DNA of 64,000 bases, from assembly GCF_002920615.1 (NCBI RefSeq), contig NZ_PQSU01000015.1, forward strand, positions 171,046 through 235,045. Reading direction: 5' to 3'. The notes beneath the pieces are model-generated. The model was not told the origin of the DNA and did not search any database. It saw only the letters and a list, made by a program, of their open reading frames with translations. Below are positions 8,275 to 15,762 of this stretch, in pieces; the stretch's first letter is position 1; the number at the start of each line of letters is the position of its first letter. Origin of the DNA: Streptomyces sp. Ru62 (lineage in GTDB: Bacteria > Actinomycetota > Actinomycetes > Streptomycetales > Streptomycetaceae). The position numbers and the translations under genes were made by a program.

Positions 8275-8315
8275 TGCAGTGATCCCTTCGGCTGGGGTTG
8301 GCTCGGTCGTGCCGT

Positions 8316-8801
8316 TCACTCGGGCTGCTCGGGCGCGCCCTCGGCGCGGACCGGGGGTCCGAGCCGCTCCACCTCGAACCGGAACGCGGGGCGCGGCACG
8401 TCGGGGTCGCTCGACGCGGCGGCGAAGACGTTCTCCAGGCCGCCGGGGGTGGACACGGTCAGTCCGGCGGCGGGCTCGCCACCGGCGTTGGAGAAGGAGT
8501 GCGGGGTGTTCCGGGGCATCCAGGCCAGCTGCCGCGGGCCGAGGACGTGGCGCTCCTCCCCCACCTGGAAGACCACGTGGCCCTCCAGCACGTAGAAGGC
8601 CTCGTCGAAGTTGTGCTGGTGCAGCCCCGGACCGGTCTGCCACGGGTCGAGGTGCCATTCGAGGAGGCTGAACCGGGCGTCGGTGTCGCTGGCGATGAGC
8701 TTGAAGGCCGTCTTGAAGGCGGTGCCGGCCGCGTCCTCGGGGCTGGGCGCCCCGGGCCGGGCCTCGGACGGCTTCAGCACGAAGGGTTTCGAGATGTGCA
8801 C
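8316..8801 (-). CDS. cupin-domain protein
   Basis: About 161 residues with one cupin barrel. Motif 1 is GLHQHNFDEAFYVLEGHV (two His and a Glu, the usual metal ligands) and motif 2 is WMPRNTPHSFSNAGG (third His). Cupins in aromatic polyketide clusters act as oxygenases, isomerases or cyclisation helpers. I chose GTG at 8801 because GAGG lies 5-6 nt upstream. A TTG at 8897 in the same frame has no ribosome-binding site and lies inside a putative SARP operator, and the codons between look non-coding. It is first in a three-gene unit with methyltransferase 1 and the LLM oxidoreductase. Confidence 0.82.
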   Translation of the reverse strand: MHISKPFVLKPSEARPGAPSPEDAAGTAFKTAFKLIASDTDARFSLLEWHLDPWQTGPGLHQHNFDEAFYVLEGHVVFQVGEERHVLGPRQLAWMPRNTPHSFSNAGGEPAAGLTVSTPGGLENVFAAASSDPDVPRPAFRFEVERLGPPVRAEGAPEQPE

Positions 8802-8890
8802 GATGACCTCATCAGCATCGGGGATTCGCTGGTCGAACGCCTGTGTGCCGGCGTCGCTCGTGTCGATGGTCCGGGGCCGCCGTAAATCCC

Positions 8891-8908
8891 GGCTCAAGCC
8901 TGGCTAAC
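8891..8908 (-). promoter_or_regulatory. putative SARP operator before the cupin unit
   Basis: On the minus strand GTTAGCC (8908-8902), 4 nt, then TTGAGCC (8897-8891). The heptamers start exactly 11 bp apart, and TTTACG follows 4 nt after the second. The same GTTAGCC-N4-TTGAGCC order occurs before O-methyltransferase 2. Heptamer repeats on an 11-bp pitch next to a -10 are the known binding mode of SARPs. Confidence 0.6.
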
Positions 8909-8933
8909 CGGCGGGGCCGCCCGGACCCGGCGC

Positions 8934-9284
8934 TCAGGCGCTCAGCGTCACCAGGCAGAGTGCCGTGACGGAGCCGAGCAGGATGGCGGCGGACAGGCCG
9001 GCGCGGCGCGGGTGCCCGACCCGGATGTGCGACCCGACGGCGCCGAGGAAGTACAGCACGAGGCCCGTGGCGGCGGCGATGGCCAGTGGCGACCAGTACA
9101 GCCCCGCGATCAGGCCGACGGCGCCGGCGCACTGGGCCAGGCCCAGGAACCAGAGGAGGGATGCCGGGAAGCCCACCTCGACGATGCCCCGGCGGACGGC
9201 CTCCTTGCCGGTGAAGGTCGCGTAGGAGGTGAAGAGGAGCACCGCGGCGAGCATGACCGAGACGGTGGTGGCGGCGGCGGACAT
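8934..9284 (-). CDS. DoxX-like small membrane protein
   Basis: A 116-residue protein with four predicted membrane helices: VSVMLAAVLLFTSYATF, LLWFLGLAQCAGAVGLIAGL, PLAIAAATGLVLYFLGAV and AAILLGSVTALCLVTL. It matches the DoxX_2 pattern, in which an Arg/Gly loop follows helix 1 and IRVGHP comes before helix 4. The family is linked to redox or membrane-associated oxygenation, but its biochemistry is poorly defined. ATG at 9284 has GGAG 5 nt upstream. It follows the hydrolase gene by 63 nt and probably belongs to the same transcript. Its role in the pathway cannot be deduced. Confidence 0.75.
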   Translation of the reverse strand: MSAAATTVSVMLAAVLLFTSYATFTGKEAVRRGIVEVGFPASLLWFLGLAQCAGAVGLIAGLYWSPLAIAAATGLVLYFLGAVGSHIRVGHPRRAGLSAAILLGSVTALCLVTLSA

Positions 9285-9347
9285 GAGCACTCCAGGGCAG
9301 CGGTGAGGACGGCTGGGCGGATCGGGTGCCGGGTCGGGACGGTCGGG

Positions 9348-10673
9348 TCAGGACAGGCCGGTGCCGGGGCCGTCCCCGAGCAGGGTGCGCGGGTCGAGGG
9401 GGGCACCGTAGGTGTAGTGCCGCTCGCCGCCCCACGGTTCGGTGTGGGAGCGGCCGCGGGCGTCGACGGTGGTGTGCCGGGACGTGAGCGGTTCTCCCGC
9501 CGCCCGTTCGGCGAGCCAGTCGGCGACGGCGACGAAGACGGCGGGGCCGAGGCGGCCCGCGGTGCGGGTGACCGGGGCGTGGTGCTCGCCGACGTAGAAC
9601 AGCAGTTCCTTGGGGCCGGGCACGTCGTTGAGGTGCCGGTAGGTGTCCGCGGGGTCGCACAGCGGGTCGTCCTCGCCCATGACCGCCAGGTAGGGCATGT
9701 GGATCTGCTTGCTGAGCCCGGCGACGGTCATGGTGCCGACCTTGGCCTCCAGCTCCTCGACACCGGACGTGCCGGTCATGTACATGAAGCGCTGGCGGAA
9801 GGTCGGCGAGGCGGAGCCGAACATGACGGCGTTGCCGGGGTCGAAACAGGTGAACAGCGTGGCGCAGGCGGCGTACCGGGGCTCGGCCGCGGCCATCTGG
9901 GTGACCCAGAACGAACCCTGGCTCACCCCGCAGAGCATGACCCGCTCCGGGTCGACCTCCGGGCGGGCCGCGACCGCCTCGTAGGCCGCGGTGCCGACCT
10001 GTCCGTAGCGGTCGGGGTCGTACCAGATCTCCCGGACCAGCGACGTGCCCTGGCCGGGACCGTCCAGGGTGAGCACGGCCATGCCGCGGCGCAGGTGGCG
10101 GTCGGCGCTCGCGAAGACGTTCATCTCCTTGAAGCCGTCCATCCCGGAGAGCAGCACCACGCACGGCAGCGGGCCGGTGGCTTCCTCGTGCCCCGGGGGC
10201 AGGTGGAACCAGCCGGCCAGCGTCCGGCCCTCGTACGGCACCTCGACGGGTTCCACGAGGTGGTCCGCGCCGGCGGCGTAGGCGGTGTAGCAGTCGGTCT
10301 TCTTCTGTTCCAGGACGACGTTGAGCTCGGTGTTGGCGAAGATGGGCCACTGGGCGCCGCCGTAGAGGACGGCGGCCGCGAAGTGGTCGTCGCTCGCGGA
10401 GGCGGTGTGCCCGGCCCGCCGCTGCCCCGCACCGCGGAGTTCGAAGTGCCGGGCGAGGTTGACCATCTCACGGGTGAAGTCGTCCAGTTTGCGGATCGAG
10501 CGCCCCAGCCCCAGGATCGCGCCCTTGTGATCGGCGCTGACCGGAGCCGACAGGTAGTGCAGGCGGTCCTGGTCCCATTCCGGCCCGAACTGCTCGATGG
10601 CCAGATCCAGCAGCCAGCGCTGATCGGCGAAGCGGGGATCGCGGTTGCCCAGGGCATGAGGATTGACCGGCAT
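9348..10673 (-). CDS. alpha/beta hydrolase of the FrsA/DUF1100 type
   Basis: A 441-residue protein with a helical N-terminal cap (~1-140) and an alpha/beta-hydrolase core. The nucleophile is Ser251 in GVSQGS, the acid Asp334/335 in MGEDDPL and the base His363/364 in GEHHAP; PCVVLLSGMDGFKE forms the oxyanion-side strand. The cap plus the LSGMDG and GPGQG motifs place it with FrsA-like esterases. That superfamily includes C-C-cleaving enzymes such as 2,6-dihydroxypseudooxynicotine hydrolase and the fungal chain-shortening hydrolase Ayg1. In a polyketide cluster it could release, shorten or deacylate the product. ATG is preceded by GGAG. Substrate inferred only from context. Confidence 0.8.
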   Translation of the reverse strand: MPVNPHALGNRDPRFADQRWLLDLAIEQFGPEWDQDRLHYLSAPVSADHKGAILGLGRSIRKLDDFTREMVNLARHFELRGAGQRRAGHTASASDDHFAAAVLYGGAQWPIFANTELNVVLEQKKTDCYTAYAAGADHLVEPVEVPYEGRTLAGWFHLPPGHEEATGPLPCVVLLSGMDGFKEMNVFASADRHLRRGMAVLTLDGPGQGTSLVREIWYDPDRYGQVGTAAYEAVAARPEVDPERVMLCGVSQGSFWVTQMAAAEPRYAACATLFTCFDPGNAVMFGSASPTFRQRFMYMTGTSGVEELEAKVGTMTVAGLSKQIHMPYLAVMGEDDPLCDPADTYRHLNDVPGPKELLFYVGEHHAPVTRTAGRLGPAVFVAVADWLAERAAGEPLTSRHTTVDARGRSHTEPWGGERHYTYGAPLDPRTLLGDGPGTGLS

Positions 10674-10733
10674 GGTCTGACGCTCCGGTGGGTGAGGGGG
10701 ACGGACGGCACGACGGGAGTTCGACGACAGGGC

Positions 10734-11054
10734 CTACTCCTCGGTGTTCACCGAGACCGCCTGGTAGGGGAACCTGGACTGCCAGTGGCGGACGAACTCC
10801 AGCAGTGGCGGGTGGGCGAAGAGCTCGCGCATCGTGCCGAGGTCGCGGCAGGTGATCCGGGCCATCGCGGAGGGGACGAAGACCGGGGCGACCTCGGCAC
10901 CGACGTCGTCGTGCAGCGGCACGTGCGGCCAGTGCCGGTAGGAGTCCGCCAGCCCGGAGGCGAGGACCAGCGCGGAACCCTCGCGGAAGAACTGCGCGCG
11001 GTCCGCTTCGGACATCTCGTCGCTGAAGTGGAAGACGAGCGTGTGCGTCACCAT
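10734..11054 (-). CDS. Dabb-fold (dimeric alpha/beta-barrel) protein, candidate cyclase
   Basis: A 106-residue single-domain protein with the stress-responsive A/B-barrel pattern: VTHTLVFHFSDEMSEADRAQFF, a central strand, and RELFAHPPLLEFV near the C-terminus. The plant olivetolic acid cyclase has the same N-terminal arrangement, and TcmI-type bacterial polyketide cyclases share the ferredoxin-like dimeric fold. The His78/Tyr72 pair of olivetolic acid cyclase is not conserved, so cyclase function is only a hypothesis. Its ATG overlaps the P450 stop (ATGGTGA, 7 nt), indicating translational coupling. With no SRPBCC cyclase in the window, this is the best cyclase candidate present. Confidence 0.72.
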   Translation of the reverse strand: MVTHTLVFHFSDEMSEADRAQFFREGSALVLASGLADSYRHWPHVPLHDDVGAEVAPVFVPSAMARITCRDLGTMRELFAHPPLLEFVRHWQSRFPYQAVSVNTEE

Positions 11055-12718
11055 GACGTCTTCGCCCACAGGTCGGCCACGAACTGGTGGTAGTAGCCGG
11101 ACTGGAGCACCAGCATCAGCTCCAGCAGCTTCGCCTTGTCACCGGTCACCCGGAACTGCCCGGTGACGAAGGCGGTCGCGGCGTGCAGCTCCCCGGCCTG
11201 GAAGTCGACCAGGTCGCGGTAGGTCCCGGTGATCGCGAGGTCGCTGTCGCCGATCACACCGCGGCCGGCCCTGACGATGACGCCCCGTCGGATCAGCAGG
11301 TGGTAGTCGACCTGGCCCTCGGGCGTGTCCGTGGCGTGGAACTGCACCCGGACGTTCACGTGCGGTATCTCCGGCTGCTTGGCCGGAGCCAGCGCCTCCA
11401 GCTCCGCCAGGTACTCCTCCGACAGGAACCGCACGGTCGAGCCGGACGGCGCCGGACGCTCCGCCGGGTGCTCGTGGAACCGGATCCGCAGCGACTCCAG
11501 CTGCGGGAAGGCGACCCGCGCCCGGTGGCGCAGCGGTTCGGTGATCTCCAGCCGGGAGAAGCGGGTGAGCAGCGACGAGAAGACGACCTGCGCCTGGAGG
11601 TTCGCCAGCCGCCAGCCGAGGCAGAAGTGCGTGCCCAGCCCGTAGGCCAGCGGCGCGGGCTGCCCCTCACGCAGGATGTCGAACCTGTCCGGGTCCGGAT
11701 AGCGCTCCGGGTCGCGGTTGGCCGCCGCGATCCACACCATGACCCGCGCGCCGGCCGGGATCTCCACGCCGCCGACCCGCACCGCCGCGGTCGTCGTCCG
11801 AGGGATCATGTGCGCCGACGGCATGTAGCGCAGCACCTCCTCCCGCGCCCGGTCGAGGAGCGAGGGGTCGGCGCGCACCAGGTCCGCCTGGTCCGGGTGC
11901 TCGGCGAAGAGCCGGATGCCGTTGGTCATGAAGAAGGTGGTGGTCTCGCTGCCCGCGGCGATGATCATGTGGCACATCTGCACCAGCTCGTCGAAACCGA
12001 GACGTTCGCCCTCGTCCTCGGTGTCGATCAGCGCCGAGACCAGGTCGTCGCCCGGCCGGCGCTGCTTGCCGCGGACGTGGTCGGCGAAGTAGTCGTCCAG
12101 GAACTTCGCCGCCTCGTCGGCCTTGCGCAGCTCGGTGGCGGTCATGCCCGGCTCGAAGGTGCGCTGGAAGTCACGGATCTTGTCGCGCAGCAGCGGAGCC
12201 TCCTCCTGCGGGACTCCGATGAGGTTCGCCACGACGCTGAGGGCGAGCGGGAAGCAGACGTCGTTGCAGATGTCGCCGCCGCCCGCCGCGGCGAGCGGCT
12301 CGATCAGCTCGTCGAACCTGCGCTCGATGAAGGCCCGGTGCTCGTTCACCCGCTTCTCGGTGAACGCCCGGTTGGCGATCCGGCGCAGCCGGGTGTGCTC
12401 GGGCGGGTTGGTCCACAGCATGTTGGCGGCGAGCTTGCGCAGCGCCTGGTGCTGTTCCCAGTCGCCGCTGAACCGTCCGGCCATGTAGACCTGGATGTCC
12501 TTGTTGACCAGCTTGCTGCGCAGGAACTCGTCCACGTCGTCGTAGCGGGTCAGCACCCAGGTGCCCATCGAGGTGCGGTGGACCGGCGCGGCCTCACGCA
12601 GTCGGTGGTACCGGGAGAACGGGTCCGCGAGTCCCTCGGGGGAGAACAGCAGCTCGGCGAACGCCTCGTCGGCGGTGTGCTCGGCCGTGGCGTCCGGCCG
12701 GGCGATGTCAGTGGTCAT
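11048..12718 (-). CDS. cytochrome P450 with C-terminal SCP2 lipid-binding domain
   Basis: A 556-residue fusion. Residues 1-~415 are a complete class I bacterial P450: I-helix AGSETTT (~255-261), ExxR in EEVLR (~293-297) and heme loop YGLGTHFCLG with Cys366. After a Pro-rich linker (~418-430), residues ~431-550 match an SCP2 (sterol carrier protein 2) domain: FLSEEYLAEL, DYHLLIRRGVIVRAGRG, DLAITGTYRDLVDFQAGEL and ATAFVTGQFRVTGDKAKLLEL. SCP2 domains bind lipids or hydrophobic ligands in a tunnel, so it may present a hydrophobic polyketide to the heme domain. The GAGG ribosome-binding site is 7 nt before ATG. No redox partner is adjacent. Confidence 0.9.
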   Translation of the reverse strand: MTTDIARPDATAEHTADEAFAELLFSPEGLADPFSRYHRLREAAPVHRTSMGTWVLTRYDDVDEFLRSKLVNKDIQVYMAGRFSGDWEQHQALRKLAANMLWTNPPEHTRLRRIANRAFTEKRVNEHRAFIERRFDELIEPLAAAGGGDICNDVCFPLALSVVANLIGVPQEEAPLLRDKIRDFQRTFEPGMTATELRKADEAAKFLDDYFADHVRGKQRRPGDDLVSALIDTEDEGERLGFDELVQMCHMIIAAGSETTTFFMTNGIRLFAEHPDQADLVRADPSLLDRAREEVLRYMPSAHMIPRTTTAAVRVGGVEIPAGARVMVWIAAANRDPERYPDPDRFDILREGQPAPLAYGLGTHFCLGWRLANLQAQVVFSSLLTRFSRLEITEPLRHRARVAFPQLESLRIRFHEHPAERPAPSGSTVRFLSEEYLAELEALAPAKQPEIPHVNVRVQFHATDTPEGQVDYHLLIRRGVIVRAGRGVIGDSDLAITGTYRDLVDFQAGELHAATAFVTGQFRVTGDKAKLLELMLVLQSGYYHQFVADLWAKTSW

Positions 12719-12771
12719 CGTGGCACCTCGATCGTGGGAGGGGTCGGATCTGGTCGTTCGCGCCGCGCGGG

Positions 12772-13824
12772 TCACTCGGGGACGGACGTCTCGACCACGT
12801 GCAGGAGCCGGCCCACCGGGGCGATGCCCTCCAGCCGCAGTCCGGCCCGGTCCACGAGTCCGGCCACGCCCTCCCGGGTGTGCCGCCTGCCGTTGGTGTT
12901 GAGCAGGAACAGCAGGTCGATGCCGGTGGCATAGCGGATCTCCGGGCTGTCGTCGACGAGGTTGGTGATGACGAGGACACGGCTGCCGGGCCGGCCCGCC
13001 CGCCGGGCGTTGCGCAGCGCGGTCACGGTCCGCTCGTCGTCCCATTCGAGGATGCTCTTGAACTGGTAGACGTCCGCCTCGACCGGGATCTCCCGCAGGC
13101 AGTCGCCGGCCACCACACTGGAGCGTCCGGCGAGCGCGCCTCCGGGGCGCAGCCGCGGATCGGGGTGGGCGACCGCGGCCGGCAGGTCGACCAGTGTGCC
13201 GTGCAGGTGCGGGTTCGCCTCCAGCAGCTCCGCGAGCGTGAAACCGCGCCCGCCGCCGACGTCGGCGAAGGTCTTCACCTCGCTCAGGTCCAGCGACTCG
13301 GCGATGGCCGCGGAGGTCAGCCTGGACAGCTCCGTCTGCGACTTGTTGAAGATCTCGGTGGACTCCTGCCACCGGCTGTGCAGGTGGGCGAAGAACTCCT
13401 CGCCGTACCGGTCCTCGAAGTGGCCTCGGCCGTCGCGCACCGCCGCCTCCAGGTCGGGCCACAGCTCCCACACCCACGGCTCGGTGACCCACTGGACCCA
13501 GTACTTCAGCCGCTGCGGGTCGTCCTCGCGCAGCAGCCGGGAGGTGGCCGTGTGCACGATACCGTCGGCGGTCTCGTCGAAGACGCCGTAGCAGCGCAGG
13601 TTGCGCAGCAGGCGCAGCAGCACCGCGGCGTCGACCTTCAGTGCCGCCGCGAGGTCGCCGACCGGCACGGGGGTGTCGCCGAGCGCGTCGGCGACCCCGA
13701 TCCGGACGGCGGCCCGCAGCGCCGCCGGCGCGGCGGAGGCGAGCGACAGATCACGCAGTGCGGTGACGGGCGAGGGACCCTGGTCACCGGCCGCGGCGGA
13801 CGGTGTGCTCCTGATGACGGGCAT
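12772..13824 (-). CDS. SAM-dependent O-methyltransferase 2
   Basis: A 350-residue Methyltransf_2 protein. The N-terminal dimerisation helices (~20-110; VRIGVADALGDTPVPVGDLA, LLRLLRNLRCYGVF) are followed by the Rossmann domain with SAM motif FADVGGGRGFTLAE (~residue 188) and LVDLPAAV. The loop carrying the usual His/Asp general base reads FKSILEWDDERT, with Glu/Trp replacing the common HDW, so the base is altered. It is related to TcmN/DmpM-type polyketide O-methyltransferases. GAGGAAAAC precedes the ATG. It is the first gene of the leftward tailoring operon, 53 nt before the P450-SCP2 gene, downstream of a putative SARP operator. Confidence 0.88.
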   Translation of the reverse strand: MPVIRSTPSAAAGDQGPSPVTALRDLSLASAAPAALRAAVRIGVADALGDTPVPVGDLAAALKVDAAVLLRLLRNLRCYGVFDETADGIVHTATSRLLREDDPQRLKYWVQWVTEPWVWELWPDLEAAVRDGRGHFEDRYGEEFFAHLHSRWQESTEIFNKSQTELSRLTSAAIAESLDLSEVKTFADVGGGRGFTLAELLEANPHLHGTLVDLPAAVAHPDPRLRPGGALAGRSSVVAGDCLREIPVEADVYQFKSILEWDDERTVTALRNARRAGRPGSRVLVITNLVDDSPEIRYATGIDLLFLLNTNGRRHTREGVAGLVDRAGLRLEGIAPVGRLLHVVETSVPE

Positions 13825-14031
13825 CTGTTTTCCTCTTCGGCCACTCGGTTCTGCCGGAACGGGACATGACGGCGAGCGGGCCCGAGAACGCGACGGCCGG
13901 AAACAACGGCCAGGAATTCCGAAGGCCGCGCGACGGGGAATTGTCGCCCGGCTGGAAAGAGGTCGGTCCAGGCATCCGGAAAATCGACCCTCGCCACATC
14001 GGTCACATGGTGGATCAGTCCGTTAAAGCGG

Positions 14032-14049
14032 GGCTCAATTATGGCTAAC
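14032..14049 (-). promoter_or_regulatory. putative SARP operator before O-methyltransferase 2
   Basis: On the minus strand GTTAGCC (14049-14043), 4 nt, TTGAGCC (14038-14032), 4 nt, TTTAAC. The heptamers start 11 bp apart and the order equals that before the cupin gene. It lies in the 316-bp divergent region 13825-14140, which is visibly less GC-rich than the genes and contains no other reading frame of note. Confidence 0.6.
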
Positions 14050-14073
14050 CAGTCGGCGTGCGGACATTCGACC

Positions 14074-14102
14074 TTGCCCCGCGTCAGTAATTCCGTTATA
14101 GA
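14074..14102 (+). promoter_or_regulatory. promoter for the amidohydrolase gene
   Basis: TTGCCC (14074-14079) and TATAGA (14097-14102) are 17 bp apart and lie about 40 bp before the amidohydrolase start. They match the sigma-70 consensus at four of six positions each. Confidence 0.45.
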
Positions 14103-14140
14103 TTCCGGGAAAACATTTTCTCGTGAGCTGGAGGCGTGCC

Positions 14141-15445
14141 GTGGAATCCGTACTGCTGCGCAACGGGCTCGTGATCGACACGGAGCCCGAGCCGGTCGCC
14201 CATCCCGGCTGGGACCTGCTGATCGAGGACGGCCGCATCGCCGCGGTCGGCCCGCACCTGTCCGCCCCCGAGGGGGCGACCGTCATCGACGCCACCGACC
14301 GGATCGTGCTGCCCGGTTTCGTGGACACCCACCGCCACGTCTGGCAGGCCGTGCTGCGCTCCATCGCGGTCGACGTGGACCTGCCCGAGTACTTCCAGCT
14401 GGTGCGCCAGCAGATCGGTCCCCGGTTCCGGCCCGAGGACGTGCGGGTGGCCAACCTGATCGGTGCCTTGGAGTGCCTCGACTCGGGCGTCACCACCGTG
14501 CAGGACTTCGCCTACGCCCGTGCCGACCGCATCAAGCCCGACGGCTTCGTGCCCGGCTTCGACCTCGACTACGCCGAGGCCGCGCTGGACGGTCTGCGCG
14601 CGGCCGGCGTCCGCGCCGTCTTCGGCTACCTCCTCACCCCGCAGTACCAGGCCGAGGTCCGCCGGGCCCGCGAGCTCATCCGGCCCGGCGAGACGCTGCT
14701 GCGCATGGCGGCGGCCTCGCTCGGCCCGTCGAACCAGAAGCTGGACGCGGTCGAGGCGGACTGGAAGCTCGCCGACGAACTGGGCCTGCCGATCGTCACG
14801 CACGTGGCCAGCGGACCGGTCAACGAGCGGCCGATCGAGCTGCTGCGCGACAACGGGCTGCTCCGCCAGGACACCCTCTACGTGCACGGCAACTCGCTGG
14901 CCGACGACGAACTGGCGATGATCGCGGACTCCGGCGGCGCCGTCTCCATCACCCCGGCGGTGGAGGCCCGGCTGGGCCACGGCGGCCCGCTGATCGGCCG
15001 GCTGCGTGCGGCCGGTACGACCACCGGCCTGGGCGTGGACGTCGTCACCACGGTGGGCGGCGACTTCTTCTCCGTCATCCGCGCCGGCCTGCTGACCAGC
15101 TACCTGGCGCCGGGTCCGCACCTGACCCCGGCGGATCTGCTCCGGATCGCCACCCTGGACGGGGCCCGGGCGCTCGGCCTCGGCGACGAGGTCGGTTCGC
15201 TACGGGTCGGCAAGCAGGCGGACATCGTGCTGCTGCGGGCCGACGACGTGAACCTGGCCGGCGCGCACGACCCGATCGGCGCGGTGGTCAGCTCCGCGCA
15301 CCCCGGCAACGTCGACACGGTGCTGGTGGCCGGCCGGGCCGTGAAGCGCAACGGCGTCCTGCTCCACCACGACCTGGCGGCCGTGCGCGCGCAGGCCCGG
15401 GCGGCGGCGGAGTACGTCACCGGCGGCGAGGCCGTCACCTCCTGA
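14141..15445 (+). CDS. amidohydrolase-superfamily enzyme (aminohydrolase-like)
   Basis: A 434-residue metal-dependent hydrolase. The HxH motif (His64/His66 in GFVDTHRHVWQA), His221 (IVTHVASG), His249 (YVHGNSL) and Asp300 (GLGVDVVTT) form the mononuclear site of the TrzN/AtzB/guanine-deaminase group. The composite beta domain is split between the N-terminus (LLIEDGRIAAVG) and C-terminus (VGSLRVGKQADIVLL). Such enzymes deaminate or dechlorinate rings or cleave amides. Its role in a polyketide cluster is unknown; hydrolysis of an amide or enamine, or a cyclisation-like function, are possible. GTG at 14141 is chosen because GGAGG lies 6 nt upstream; GTG at 14123 adds six residues. Confidence 0.83.
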   Translation: MESVLLRNGLVIDTEPEPVAHPGWDLLIEDGRIAAVGPHLSAPEGATVIDATDRIVLPGFVDTHRHVWQAVLRSIAVDVDLPEYFQLVRQQIGPRFRPEDVRVANLIGALECLDSGVTTVQDFAYARADRIKPDGFVPGFDLDYAEAALDGLRAAGVRAVFGYLLTPQYQAEVRRARELIRPGETLLRMAAASLGPSNQKLDAVEADWKLADELGLPIVTHVASGPVNERPIELLRDNGLLRQDTLYVHGNSLADDELAMIADSGGAVSITPAVEARLGHGGPLIGRLRAAGTTTGLGVDVVTTVGGDFFSVIRAGLLTSYLAPGPHLTPADLLRIATLDGARALGLGDEVGSLRVGKQADIVLLRADDVNLAGAHDPIGAVVSSAHPGNVDTVLVAGRAVKRNGVLLHHDLAAVRAQARAAAEYVTGGEAVTS

Positions 15446-15629
15446 CGGTCTCGCGGACCGCCGTCCCGCCGGCCCCCGCGGACTCTCGGTGCCGCCCTCG
15501 CCGGGCCGCGGGCCCGGGTGACCCGACCGGCGTCACCCGGGTGGCGAGGGGCGCACCCGGGTGCCGCCACGGCCGGATTCCTCGTGCCCGGAATCCGTCT
15601 CACCCGGCTCATTCCACGGCTCCCCGCCT

Positions 15630-15672
15630 TAGAGCACGGATTGAGCGAGCGTTGAGCTGCGAACTTTATCTT
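15630..15672 (+). promoter_or_regulatory. SARP operator and promoter of the minimal PKS genes
   Basis: Three heptamers on an exact 11-bp pitch: TAGAGCA (15630-15636), TTGAGCG (15641-15647) and TTGAGCT (15652-15658). The last is followed after 8 bp by a -10-like TATCTT (15667-15672). This is the textbook SARP arrangement, in which direct repeats replace the -35 and the last repeat lies 8 bp from the -10. It lies 55-90 bp upstream of the leader peptide and KSalpha. Confidence 0.72.
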
Positions 15673-15726
15673 TCGGAGCGACGCGAATTCGTACGGAGAC
15701 CTCATCACAGCGCGGAGGCCACGCAG

Positions 15727-15762
15727 ATGAACGGCATAAAAGTGCCCGGTGGCACCTCATGA
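15727..15762 (+). CDS. 11-residue leader peptide overlapping KSalpha
   Basis: A minicistron MNGIKVPGGTS with its own good ribosome-binding site (CGGAGG, ~7 nt upstream). Its stop overlaps the KSalpha start as ATGA (15759-15762). KSalpha itself has only a weak GGTGG site inside this minicistron, so ribosomes finishing the leader probably re-initiate at KSalpha. No function for the peptide itself is evident. Confidence is limited because it is so short. Confidence 0.5.
   Translation: MNGIKVPGGTS

Noticed and set aside
8802..8897. TTG-initiated N-terminal extension of the cupin protein
   Set aside because: No ribosome-binding site, weak third-position GC, and the TTG lies inside the putative SARP operator; GTG at 8801 has a proper GAGG.
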